From DATFVA01 sp963747755 (GTDB lineage: Bacteria > Bacteroidota > Ignavibacteria > Ignavibacteriales > Ignavibacteriaceae): 64,000 nt of DNA. Numbering within the stretch: the stretch's first letter is position 1; every line of letters begins with the position of its first letter. The notes beneath the pieces are model-generated. The model did not search any database. It saw only the letters and a program-made list of their open reading frames with translations, and had not been told where the DNA came from. A program made the translations under genes and the position numbers. Positions 7,590 to 16,626 of the stretch are shown here, in pieces. The stretch is taken from positions 372,001 through 436,000 of the forward strand of contig CAVVGK010000011.1 of assembly GCA_963747755.1 (NCBI GenBank), written 5' to 3'.

Positions 7590-10500
7590 TTGATAAAACA
7601 GATTATCATATTATTTCTGTTTTTTATTTTAATCGTCAAGGTTTGTTCCGCACAATCAGACCAGACCGCAAATAAAACTCAGATTTCAGGACTACCTGTA
7701 ATCAGGAACTACCTTCCTGCTGAGTATAATGCTACTCCTCAGAACTGGTCTATTATAAAAGATACCCGCGGAGTCATGTACTTTGCAAATACTGGCGGGG
7801 TGCTTGAATATGACGGACTAAACTGGAGACTCATTCCTGTCAGGAATGAAGTTGCCAGGACCCTTGCGATGGATGGAAACGGCACTATCTATGTTGGCGG
7901 CGTGGATGAATTCGGCTACCTTCAGTCTGATCCTGACGGACTGATGAAATATGTTTCTCTCGTACCTCTCCTTCCGCAAAATGAAAAAGAATTCGGCGAC
8001 ATCTGGAGTATCTGCGTATCAGGCAGTGACATTTTTTTTCAGAGTACTTCACATCTCTTCCGTATAAAAGATCCGGCCGCTTCTCTTCAGAATCATAGAC
8101 AGGCTGAAATAAAGATCTGGAAACCGGCAACCATTTTTAGTCCCGCTTTCCTGGTTAATCATAAATACTACATCCCCGAAACCGGAAAAGGACTTCTCAG
8201 CCTGAACGGCGATTCGCTTTCTCTTGTTCCTGAAGGCGGAAGGTTTGCAAATGAAACTATCTATGATATGCTCAGCTATTCTCCCGGCGCCGGTAAAACA
8301 GAATTGGAAAACGGGAAGATATTAATAGGAACTGCTGGCAGCGGATTTTATTTATATGATGGTAAAAGATTTACACCGTTCAAAACAGATGCTGACAGTT
8401 ATTTAAGAAAAAATAAACTCTATTTCAGGGGAGCTATTCTCAGTAATAACCGGTTCGTGTTCGGTACCCAAACCGGCGGTATTATAGTTATTGATAGTAA
8501 AGGCAGACTCCTGCAGGTAATTAATAGAAAAAACGGACTGAACGATAATACCGTGTGGTTTGTGTATCCGGATGACAGCGGTATATTATGGCTTGGATTA
8601 AATAACGGGGTCTCAAGGGTTGCTTACCCTTCCCCGCTTACACTGATTGATTCAAGGTTCGGAATCGACGGACTAATATTCTCAGTCAATCAATTTTCCG
8701 GAAGTCTGTTTCTCTCCACTCCTAATGGTGTTTATCATTCGACCAGGGTGGATGGCAATTTGTCATCTGTCTTTAAGCCTGTTAACGGCATTAACTCGGA
8801 ATCGTGGGAACTTCTCAGCCTCGACGGGTATCAGCTTGCTGCAACTACTCACGGTGTGTTCAGGCTAGAGAATGATCAGGCTTTTAGTATAAAGACTGAC
8901 TGGAGATTTGCTTACTCATTTTATAAAAGCAAGTTCCATCCCGATCTTATTTATATTGGACTGCATGACGGCCTGGCAAAGTTAAAGTTCATACACGGTG
9001 AGTGGATTGACGGCGGAAGAATTCCCGGGATAAAAGAAATTATTACTCAGGTGGTGGAAGCACCGGGAGGAACATTGTGGCTCTCCTCATATAATAAAGG
9101 AATCATCAGAATTATCCCTGATTATAATAGTAATAACTCATCCTATACTATCTCAAGGTTTGAGGACAAACTTCCGGGAAGACAGATTCCCATAATTCTT
9201 TTTAAAGACAGGGTAATTTTCGGAACCCCTGACGGGTTGAAAAATTACGATACCAGCACCGACTCATTTGTTTATGATTCGTCTTTTGGAAATTATTTTA
9301 AGAACTTCCGGATAACCGACCTGAAAACAGATGCAGCCGGAAATTTATGGATAGCTGGCAGCAAAAATAATAGTGCTGAAACGGGTAGAATCATTCCCGA
9401 TTCAAAAAACGGGTACAGATGGGAATCATTCTCTCTTCTGAAATTGATAATGGATCAGATCTCAACATTTTCTACTTATAAGTTATTCCCGGACAAGTAT
9501 GATAAAAACCTGCTATGGCTTACGTACGGTGAAAAGTTGTACAGGTTTGATCTCAAAGAAGATTATACGCGTACGGCTCCGAATAATTATTACAGCATTA
9601 TACGTCAGATAAATCTTAACGGTGATTCTACTATTTATTCAGGAGGTTTTTCCCCTATCCGTCTTATAAACAAGGAATGGGATCTTCATTCCGGAATTAG
9701 TTCCATTGAAATTTCTTATGCATCCCCGGATTATTTCCGTGAAGGAGGAAGTAAATACCGCTATTCACTTGAAGGGTATGATAATAAATGGTCCGACTGG
9801 ACATCTGAGAACCGGAAGGAATACACCAATCTTTCCCCGGGGCTTTATAAGTTTAATGTCCAGGGAAGAAATATACTCGGTGAATCGGGTAAAACAGCGT
9901 CTTTTTCATTTTACATTCCAGCACCCTGGTATAAATCGGCCTGGGCAATTATTCTTTTTTCACTACTGCTTGTTTCCGGTATCTGGTGGATAGTAAATCT
10001 GAGATTCAGCATACTTGAAAAACGAAATATCGAACTGGAGGCTGTTGTAGATAAACGAACTAACGAGGTGCGCCGCCAGAAAGATATACTCGAAGAGCAG
10101 GCTCAAAAACTCCTTGAGCTCGACAGGCTGAAATCAAATTTCTTCGCTAATATTTCACATGAATTCAGAACACCTCTTACATTAATAATGGGACAGATTG
10201 AAAGCCTTCTCGGGGCTCATCCTGAAGAATTTTCACGCAAGAAATTAAAGACTGTCTTATCAAACTCAAAACAACTGCAGGCTTTGATAAACCGGCTGCT
10301 TGAGCTGACTAAGCTTGAGTCGGGTGAATTCAAAATGAAAGTAGCACGTACAGAACTGAATGCTTTCCTTCGTAAAATACTTTCCGCTTTTGAATCCTTA
10401 ACTGAAAGACAAAACAAAAAGCTGGAATTTAACCGGTACCGTGATGATATTTATGTGCATATCGACAGGGAAAAAATTGAGGAGGTTTTTAATAACCTGA

Positions 10501-11690
10501 TATCAAATGCTATTAAGTTCACACCTGAGAAAGGTAAAATTTCCCTGACTATTGCATTGGAAGAAGATCGAAGTGATTATGTAAGTATATATGTAGAAGA
10601 TACGGGTATCGGAATTAAGGAAGAAGACGTGATGCACATTTTTGACCGCTTCTACCAGGCGGATAGTTCGCAGACACGGGAATATGAAGGAACCGGAATT
10701 GGATTGGCCATAGTTAAGGAACTTGTACAGCTTCATAAAGGCCTTATTTCTGTAAAAGGTATACAGAACAGCGGAACTGCATTCTGTGTTCAGCTAAGGA
10801 TCGGGAAGGAGCATTTTATCAATGAACCGAATATTGAATTGGTGGAAAACGGAAAGGAATCAGAATTCATCCGCGGAGAGATTTTCTCTGAGGAAGATGA
10901 CTATAGTGATATCGATGCAAATGAAAACTCGGCAAAGGAAGTTGTGCTCGTTGTTGAAGATAACCATGATATGCGGGCTTTTATAAGGGAAAACCTTGAG
11001 GAGGAGTATCGGGTTCTACTGGCCAAAAACGGTGTGGAAGGAGTAAATAAGGCTCTTGAGACAATCCCTGACCTTATAATTACGGATGTAATGATGCCCG
11101 CTATGAACGGGTTTGAACTTACAGTCATACTAAAGGCGGATAATAAAACCAGCCATATTCCCATAATAATGCTTACAGCAAAGGCTGATGAGGAAAGCAA
11201 ACTTCTTGGACTGGATAAGGGAGTAGATGATTACCTGATCAAGCCATTCAGCACGAAAGAGCTCTGCGCCCGTGTGGGCAATCTTATTAAACTGCGCAGA
11301 CTCCTGAAAGAAAGGTATAATGAAATAAGCGCTATCAGTTCCAGTGAAATTGACGCAATACCGATAGATAAAGCATTCATTGATAGGGTATTCAAGATTA
11401 TTAAGGAGCATCTTGAAGATCAGTCATTCAGTGTGACAATTCTGGCAGAGGAAGTCGGAATGAGCGTTTCACAATTAAACAGAAAGCTTAATGCGCTGAT
11501 TAACCAGTCGGCTGGAAAACTTATTCGTGCAACCAGGCTGGATTATGCTTCACAGCTGCTGAAAAACAAAGCCGGCAATATTTCAGAAGTGGCATATCGG
11601 GTAGGTTTCAGCGATACACCCGGATTCACACACAGTTTTAAAGAAAAGTTCGGCTGCACTCCAACGGATTACATTAAATCCAACACATAA
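7590..11690 (+). CDS. HTCS-type hybrid two-component sensor/AraC regulator
   Basis: 1366 residues combining a whole signalling pathway. Signal peptide (1-21, ending CSAQ); two-component regulator propeller repeats (about 40-680, e.g. GILWLGLNNGVSRV, GNLWIAGSKN); a Y_Y_Y domain (about 700-785); one membrane helix (about 790-812); HisKA with the phospho-His in ISHEFRTP (about 856); HATPase_c with N-box NLISNAIKF, DTGIGI and GTGIGLAIV; a receiver domain from about 1117 with EDNHD and phospho-Asp in IITDVMMP (about 1165) and K in IKPF; and a C-terminal AraC helix-turn-helix (about 1265-1366). In Bacteroidota HTCS proteins sense oligosaccharides or other ligands in the periplasm and switch on adjacent uptake or degradation genes. 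The likely target here is the T9SS operon 130 bp downstream. The start is TTG at 7590; no ATG precedes the signal peptide. Confidence 0.92.
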   Translation: MIKQIIILFLFFILIVKVCSAQSDQTANKTQISGLPVIRNYLPAEYNATPQNWSIIKDTRGVMYFANTGGVLEYDGLNWRLIPVRNEVARTLAMDGNGTIYVGGVDEFGYLQSDPDGLMKYVSLVPLLPQNEKEFGDIWSICVSGSDIFFQSTSHLFRIKDPAASLQNHRQAEIKIWKPATIFSPAFLVNHKYYIPETGKGLLSLNGDSLSLVPEGGRFANETIYDMLSYSPGAGKTELENGKILIGTAGSGFYLYDGKRFTPFKTDADSYLRKNKLYFRGAILSNNRFVFGTQTGGIIVIDSKGRLLQVINRKNGLNDNTVWFVYPDDSGILWLGLNNGVSRVAYPSPLTLIDSRFGIDGLIFSVNQFSGSLFLSTPNGVYHSTRVDGNLSSVFKPVNGINSESWELLSLDGYQLAATTHGVFRLENDQAFSIKTDWRFAYSFYKSKFHPDLIYIGLHDGLAKLKFIHGEWIDGGRIPGIKEIITQVVEAPGGTLWLSSYNKGIIRIIPDYNSNNSSYTISRFEDKLPGRQIPIILFKDRVIFGTPDGLKNYDTSTDSFVYDSSFGNYFKNFRITDLKTDAAGNLWIAGSKNNSAETGRIIPDSKNGYRWESFSLLKLIMDQISTFSTYKLFPDKYDKNLLWLTYGEKLYRFDLKEDYTRTAPNNYYSIIRQINLNGDSTIYSGGFSPIRLINKEWDLHSGISSIEISYASPDYFREGGSKYRYSLEGYDNKWSDWTSENRKEYTNLSPGLYKFNVQGRNILGESGKTASFSFYIPAPWYKSAWAIILFSLLLVSGIWWIVNLRFSILEKRNIELEAVVDKRTNEVRRQKDILEEQAQKLLELDRLKSNFFANISHEFRTPLTLIMGQIESLLGAHPEEFSRKKLKTVLSNSKQLQALINRLLELTKLESGEFKMKVARTELNAFLRKILSAFESLTERQNKKLEFNRYRDDIYVHIDREKIEEVFNNLISNAIKFTPEKGKISLTIALEEDRSDYVSIYVEDTGIGIKEEDVMHIFDRFYQADSSQTREYEGTGIGLAIVKELVQLHKGLISVKGIQNSGTAFCVQLRIGKEHFINEPNIELVENGKESEFIRGEIFSEEDDYSDIDANENSAKEVVLVVEDNHDMRAFIRENLEEEYRVLLAKNGVEGVNKALETIPDLIITDVMMPAMNGFELTVILKADNKTSHIPIIMLTAKADEESKLLGLDKGVDDYLIKPFSTKELCARVGNLIKLRRLLKERYNEISAISSSEIDAIPIDKAFIDRVFKIIKEHLEDQSFSVTILAEEVGMSVSQLNRKLNALINQSAGKLIRATRLDYASQLLKNKAGNISEVAYRVGFSDTPGFTHSFKEKFGCTPTDYIKSNT

Positions 11691-11803
11691 ATTAATATTG
11701 CATTCCTTCTCTTTTTTTCCTTCAATCCTATCCTATTTGATAACCTGCACAGAATTCACAACGATTTGAGCAAAAATCGTAACTCGATTTAGGTTTCAAG
11801 CAT

Positions 11804-11811
11804 TACTTTTG
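11804..11811 (+). promoter_or_regulatory. Candidate TAnnTTTG -7 box of the three-gene T9SS operon
   Basis: TACTTTTG fits the Bacteroidota -7 consensus and lies 26 nt before the ATG at 11837, giving a short leader. No clear -33 TTTG is seen, as expected if an activator such as the upstream AraC-type regulator is needed (inference). A hairpin-forming CGATTTGAGCAAAAATCG lies just upstream (11762-11779), a possible operator or the terminator of the regulator gene. Confidence 0.4.
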
Positions 11812-11836
11812 CATCAATCAATTGAGAGGTATCACT

Positions 11837-13441
11837 ATGAAAATTTTTTCGGCAATCTACTTTTTCTGCCTGATTTTTATTACAGCAGTTTCAGCACAGA
11901 CTATAAACGAAATTATTGACCTTGGTCCGGGCGGAGTGAGCGGAATTTCAAAAAACGGACAATTTGTTTGCGGAATGTCCTACCCTTCCCCTGCTTTTAT
12001 ATGGAGCGAAAGTACTGGGAGAATAGACCTAAGCCAAACAGAATATTCAGAAGCGTACGGAGTTTCTAATAACGGTATAGTTGCCGGCAGATTTTATGAC
12101 CCCGGACTTCCAGCTCCCGGCGGCAATCCTACCCTCAGAGCAGGATCCTGGGAAAATGGTACATGGATGGGTCTTCCCGGAATGGATGGTTTACTTCCGC
12201 TTGATGAGATGAGCTTTACACACGCTTACGGAATTTCAGCGGATGGTTCAAGAATAGCGGGAATGCAGTGGCATGCAAACTGGACGGTTGAAGCTGTTTA
12301 TTGGGATAACGGTAGTGTCACAGGTTTAGGTCAGGAAAACGGTGGGAATAGCCGCGTAAATGCATTATCAGACGATGGTTCAATCATGGCCGGCTGGAAC
12401 GGCGGCCCTTCAAATATCCCAGATAGAACCGCATACTACTGGGATCCGGTACCGCATTTTATGGGCGGATATGACACAACTTACCCTGTGGGAGAATGTG
12501 CAGGTGTAAGTTCTGACGGTTCGATGATTGTAGGCGGGTCTGCGGGTGTAGTATTCCTGTGGACGCAGGCAGCAGGAATGCAGTGGCTGACTGACCCTAC
12601 GTTATACCAGGGTGGATCAGCTCTGGGTATTGCAGATGACGGTACCATTGTCGGTTATGTGGATCCGGGAGGATTTAACTACCAGGCTTTTATTAAAAAA
12701 CCTAATTGGCCGGACGTTGTTTACTTATCAACTTATATAAATGATAGTCTTGAAATCACTGGCTACAGTGACTGGTATTTTGCTTTCGGACAGGCAATAT
12801 CTGCGGACGGAAACTCGATTGGTATTTCTGCCTATAGTCCTCTGGGCGAACCGAAAGCTCTTCTTTTGAAATTAAACCAAATCGTTCCTGTTGAACTTAT
12901 TTCATTTACTACCGCTTCCATCAATGAGGGTATAAAACTTAGCTGGAGTACGTCTACAGAATCTAACAATTCAGGTTTCAAAGTTGAAAGAAAAAATAGT
13001 AAGGATGAATGGATTGAGTTAGGTTTTGTTCCCGGAAATGGAACTTCAACAGCACAAAATAATTATAGTTTTGTAGATCAGCAGCCTGCGAACGGTATAA
13101 ACTACTACCGGTTAAAACAGGTTGATTATGATGGTACCTTCAAGTATTCCCCAATCGTTGAATCAGAATTTATTCCGGGGATTTATGAACTTCAGCAGAA
13201 TTATCCGAACCCGTTCAATCCTGCAACAAGGGTGAAGTTCACCTTACCTAAAGATGATATGGTAAACATAACTGTTTATAATTCTATTGGTGAAAAAGTC
13301 AGTACACTCGTAAACGAAGTAAAAAGTCAAGGGTCTCATACATTAACTTTCGATGCGCATGGGCTTGCCAGCGGTCTGTATATACTTAGAATGTCAACAG
13401 GCAGCTTTTCCCGGACAATTAAAATGAATTTAATAAAGTAG
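11837..13441 (+). CDS. Secreted HAF-repeat beta-propeller protein with T9SS sorting domain
   Basis: About 534 residues from the ATG at 11837 (GAGAGG upstream; a TTG at 11822 is less likely). Signal peptide ends near TAVSAQ. The body holds HAF-type propeller repeats (e.g. YGVSNNGIVAGRF, YGISADGSRIAGM, VSSDGSMIVGG, IADDGTIVGY), which form an extracellular beta-propeller. Next comes the immunoglobulin-like module seen in many proteins of this window (PVELISFTTA...TESNNSGFKVERK...RLKQVDYDG) and a C-terminal T9SS sorting domain (NYPNPFNPAT ... SGLYILRMSTGSF ... KMNLIK). T9SS cargo crosses the outer membrane and is released or surface-attached. It is first of a three-gene operon; the next gene starts 37 bp later and is a close paralogue. 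Confidence 0.88.
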   Translation: MKIFSAIYFFCLIFITAVSAQTINEIIDLGPGGVSGISKNGQFVCGMSYPSPAFIWSESTGRIDLSQTEYSEAYGVSNNGIVAGRFYDPGLPAPGGNPTLRAGSWENGTWMGLPGMDGLLPLDEMSFTHAYGISADGSRIAGMQWHANWTVEAVYWDNGSVTGLGQENGGNSRVNALSDDGSIMAGWNGGPSNIPDRTAYYWDPVPHFMGGYDTTYPVGECAGVSSDGSMIVGGSAGVVFLWTQAAGMQWLTDPTLYQGGSALGIADDGTIVGYVDPGGFNYQAFIKKPNWPDVVYLSTYINDSLEITGYSDWYFAFGQAISADGNSIGISAYSPLGEPKALLLKLNQIVPVELISFTTASINEGIKLSWSTSTESNNSGFKVERKNSKDEWIELGFVPGNGTSTAQNNYSFVDQQPANGINYYRLKQVDYDGTFKYSPIVESEFIPGIYELQQNYPNPFNPATRVKFTLPKDDMVNITVYNSIGEKVSTLVNEVKSQGSHTLTFDAHGLASGLYILRMSTGSFSRTIKMNLIK

Positions 13442-13478
13442 AAGTCAAATAAGCATTCAATTGAGAGCAGAATTTATT

Positions 13479-15113
13479 ATGAATAAGAACTACACTTTTA
13501 TATTCCTGATCAGCATTATACTGATTTCATTTTTTCCTCTGCAGGCACAAATAACGGCACAGTTCATTGATATTGGACCAGGCGGTGCTGCAAAGGTATC
13601 TAACAATGGTGTTTATGTATGCGGGAACAATTACCCCGCTCCGGGATTTCTCTGGTCTGAAAGTACAGGGAGAATAAATCTAGGAACTGGCTATACTGAA
13701 GCAATGGCTGTATCGGATAACGGAGTTGTTGCCGGATCGTTTATAGATCCGAATCTGCCTGACCCCTCAGGCAGTCCTACATTCAGGGGAGGTTATTACC
13801 AGAATAATATGTGGAATCCTTTACCGGGTTATTATCCTATCCTCGATTCATCATCATATACCTATGCCGATGGAATTTCAGGCGATGGTTCTATAATAGT
13901 GGGGATGGAATGGGTTCCCGGGTATAAAGCAGAAGCAGTTTACTGGGATAGCACACGATCGATACACCTGCTCGGAAGAACCGGCGGAGGCAGCAGCCGT
14001 GCAAATGATGTGGCCGTAACCGGTGGCAGTTTGATAATTGCCGGGTGGGACGGTGATGCTAACGGACCTGACAGGCGTGCTTTTTACTGGGATCCCCAAC
14101 CTCACTTTATGGGAGGTTATGACACCACATATCCTGTTGGTCAATGTTTCGGGCTAAATTCGGATGGAAGCAAAATTGTAGGAGGTTCCGCGGGAGCACC
14201 ATTTGTATGGTCAGCTTCAACCGGAATGGTATGGATTACTACTGACTATATCAATTATGCTTCTTATGCAAAGGATATTTCCGACAATGATATTGTCGTA
14301 GGCTACGTTAGTCTGAATGTCGGGAATTACCAGGCTTTTATTATAAAACCCGGTTGGAATGATTTTATGTTTCTCAAAGATTATCTGATCGACAGTCTGG
14401 GTATAACAGGTATATCCGACTGGTATTTTCCATTTGCAAATTCTATTTCAGCAGACGGTTTAACGCTAACAGGTACTGCATATCCTCCAAATGCGGGACC
14501 TGAAGCATTCGTGGTAAAAATGGGAAACAACATCCCTGTAGAATTAACTTCATTTACAGCTGTCGTTGAAAATCAAAAAGTTAAACTTTCATGGACAACT
14601 GCTACGGAAACTAATAACAGGGGGTTTGATATAGAAAGAAAGAGTCAGACCTCAGGATGGAGTAAGATAGGGTTTATCACAGGAAACGGAACAAGCACCC
14701 AAACAAAATTCTATAGTTATGAGGATAACATAGTTTCCTCAGAGCAATACTTCTACCGGCTGAAACAAATTGATTTTGATGGCAGTTCAGCATACTCAAC
14801 GGAAATAGAAATTAATACCATTACGCTTACTGAATTTACATTAAATCAGAATTACCCAAATCCGTTTAACCCCTCGACTAAAATTTCTTTTTCACTGGCG
14901 CAGACATCAAATGTTAAACTCTCAGTATTTAATATCCTCGGTCAAGAGGTCGCAGTCCTGCTGAGTGAAGTAAAGAATTCGGGCGGATATAATCTGGAAT
15001 TTAACGGGTCGGATTTGCCAAGCGGTGTTTATTTATACACAATAGAAGCTGTTCCTGTGGACGGTCATGGTACCGGTTTTATCTCCAGTAAAAAAATGAC
15101 ATTACTTAAATAA
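13479..15113 (+). CDS. Secreted HAF-repeat beta-propeller protein, tandem paralogue of the preceding gene
   Basis: About 544 residues from the ATG at 13479 (GAGAGCAG upstream). It aligns along its whole length with the preceding protein: shared start after the signal peptide (FIDIGPGGAAKVSNNGVYVCG against IIDLGPGGVSGISKNGQFVCG), the block YWDPxPHFMGGYDTTYPVG in both, HAF-type propeller repeats, the Ig-like PVELTSFTAV module and a T9SS sorting domain (NYPNPFNPST ... SGVYLYTIEA ... KKMTLLK). The pair is a tandem duplication. The sorting domain carries a small insertion (VPVDGHGTG) in its last hairpin. It is probably exported and surface-linked. Ligand or activity is unknown. Confidence 0.88.
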   Translation: MNKNYTFIFLISIILISFFPLQAQITAQFIDIGPGGAAKVSNNGVYVCGNNYPAPGFLWSESTGRINLGTGYTEAMAVSDNGVVAGSFIDPNLPDPSGSPTFRGGYYQNNMWNPLPGYYPILDSSSYTYADGISGDGSIIVGMEWVPGYKAEAVYWDSTRSIHLLGRTGGGSSRANDVAVTGGSLIIAGWDGDANGPDRRAFYWDPQPHFMGGYDTTYPVGQCFGLNSDGSKIVGGSAGAPFVWSASTGMVWITTDYINYASYAKDISDNDIVVGYVSLNVGNYQAFIIKPGWNDFMFLKDYLIDSLGITGISDWYFPFANSISADGLTLTGTAYPPNAGPEAFVVKMGNNIPVELTSFTAVVENQKVKLSWTTATETNNRGFDIERKSQTSGWSKIGFITGNGTSTQTKFYSYEDNIVSSEQYFYRLKQIDFDGSSAYSTEIEINTITLTEFTLNQNYPNPFNPSTKISFSLAQTSNVKLSVFNILGQEVAVLLSEVKNSGGYNLEFNGSDLPSGVYLYTIEAVPVDGHGTGFISSKKMTLLK

Positions 15114-15147
15114 TCATTAACATATTATTCATTAACAGGAAAGTATT

Positions 15148-16524
15148 ATGCACAAAATATTCACAATGTTCGCAGCATTGTTAATGGTCATGGCCACAAG
15201 CTTCAGCCAGGCGCAGACATTAACATATGCATTTGACGGAGCCCTATTCAGCTACGGCGTCATAAACCTCAGCACAGGCGCATTTTCCTCCATAGGTTTT
15301 GTTCCCCAGGGCAGCTCATATTACCCCGTTTCAGCAGATAACGATGGTGTTGACGGACAGTACGCAATTATGGTGGATTTTAATCTAAACGGTTACCATT
15401 TACGACACATCAATTTTACCAATCTTACTTCTGATAGTATCGGAATGGTGCAGCCTCTGGCTGCAGGACAGACACAAATAAAGGGTATGTCACATGATGT
15501 AACTACCGATACCTGGTACGTTATAAGTGGTGATGATTTCGGCACCGCAGGATTCCTTTATACAATGGATATTACCACAGGTACATTAACGGAAGTCGGA
15601 ACAATTCAGAATGCTTCAGTACCTATTACCCTCGCAATAGACTGCGGCGGAAATGCTTATATCGTAAATGTTGAAGGTGCATTCACAACTACAGCTGTAT
15701 TGTACTCATTGAATCTTTCGACGGCAGCTGCCACCCTGGTAGGCACAAATCTCGGCTTCGATAATGTAACTTACGGAAGTCAGGATATGGATTTTAATCC
15801 CGAGGATGGAAATCTTTACTGGTCAGCTTATTGGTCATCAGGATTTTTTGATGAGGGAGGATCATTCAGAATGATCGATGCCTCTACCGGAACTTCAACT
15901 GAAATAGGCACTTTCGGACAATTTGAAACAATCACCGGATTGAGCGTAGATGCAGAATGTGTTACACCTGTAGAGATGACATCCTTCACAGCATCTGCTA
16001 ATGGAAATTCTGTTACCCTTTACTGGTCTACCGCAACTGAGACAAATAACCAGGGTTTCTCTGTTGAAAGAATGTCAGCTAATTCATCATGGCAGCAGAT
16101 TGGTTTTGTTCCCGGTTTCGGCACCTCCGCCAGTCAGCATTCATACACATTTAATGATAACAACCTGAATGCTGGTTCATATTCTTATAGACTTACACAA
16201 ACAGACTTCGACGGAACCTCAACTTATTCTGAGGTTGTTAATGCGGACATTTCTCAGCCCGCAGTTTTCAAGCTGGATCAGAACTATCCTAATCCTTTTA
16301 ATCCGTCCACTAAAATCAGTTACTCAGTTCCTGAGCAATCATTCGTCAGCATTAAAATATATAGTATTGCAGGTGAAGAAGTCGCATCTCTTGTTAATGG
16401 AATGCAGACTCGAGGTCACCACCAGGCTATATTTAATGCAAAGAACCTCTCAAGCGGTATATATATCGCAAGAATGACGGCAGGCAGCTTCAATTCAATT
16501 ATAAAGTTGAACTTGCTTAAATAG
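15148..16524 (+). CDS. Secreted beta-propeller-like protein with T9SS sorting domain
   Basis: 458 residues; ATG at 15148 with AGGAAAG upstream, 34 bp after the previous stop, so third in the operon. Signal peptide (about 1-22, ending SQAQ). Residues 25-270 contain repeated Y-x-x-D-x-x-T-G/S-x-x-x-x-I-G segments (e.g. LYTMDITTGTLTEVGTI, FRMIDASTGTSTEIGTF), a propeller-like pattern different from the HAF repeats. The shared Ig-like module (PVEMTSFTASANGNSVTLYW...ETNNQGFSVER) and T9SS tail (NYPNPFNPST ... SGIYIARMTAGSF ... KLNLLK) follow. A strong terminator directly follows the gene. Activity unknown. Confidence 0.85.
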   Translation: MHKIFTMFAALLMVMATSFSQAQTLTYAFDGALFSYGVINLSTGAFSSIGFVPQGSSYYPVSADNDGVDGQYAIMVDFNLNGYHLRHINFTNLTSDSIGMVQPLAAGQTQIKGMSHDVTTDTWYVISGDDFGTAGFLYTMDITTGTLTEVGTIQNASVPITLAIDCGGNAYIVNVEGAFTTTAVLYSLNLSTAAATLVGTNLGFDNVTYGSQDMDFNPEDGNLYWSAYWSSGFFDEGGSFRMIDASTGTSTEIGTFGQFETITGLSVDAECVTPVEMTSFTASANGNSVTLYWSTATETNNQGFSVERMSANSSWQQIGFVPGFGTSASQHSYTFNDNNLNAGSYSYRLTQTDFDGTSTYSEVVNADISQPAVFKLDQNYPNPFNPSTKISYSVPEQSFVSIKIYSIAGEEVASLVNGMQTRGHHQAIFNAKNLSSGIYIARMTAGSFNSIIKLNLLK

Positions 16525-16544
16525 GAAAAAGTAACCTACCCCGG

Positions 16545-16585
16545 GGAGGTTTACATTTTATATGTAAGCCTCCTTTTTATTTTGG
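16545..16585 (+). terminator. Rho-independent terminator of the T9SS operon
   Basis: GGAGGTTTACAT (16545-16556) pairs with ATGTAAGCCTCC (16562-16573) with a single G-T pair, loop of five bases, followed by TTTTTATTTT. It ends the three-gene operon just before the convergent helicase gene. Confidence 0.85.
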
Positions 16586-16626
16586 TGAGAAATAAAAAGT
16601 TGGTTTGATATTCTGTTTTAGTTGTT

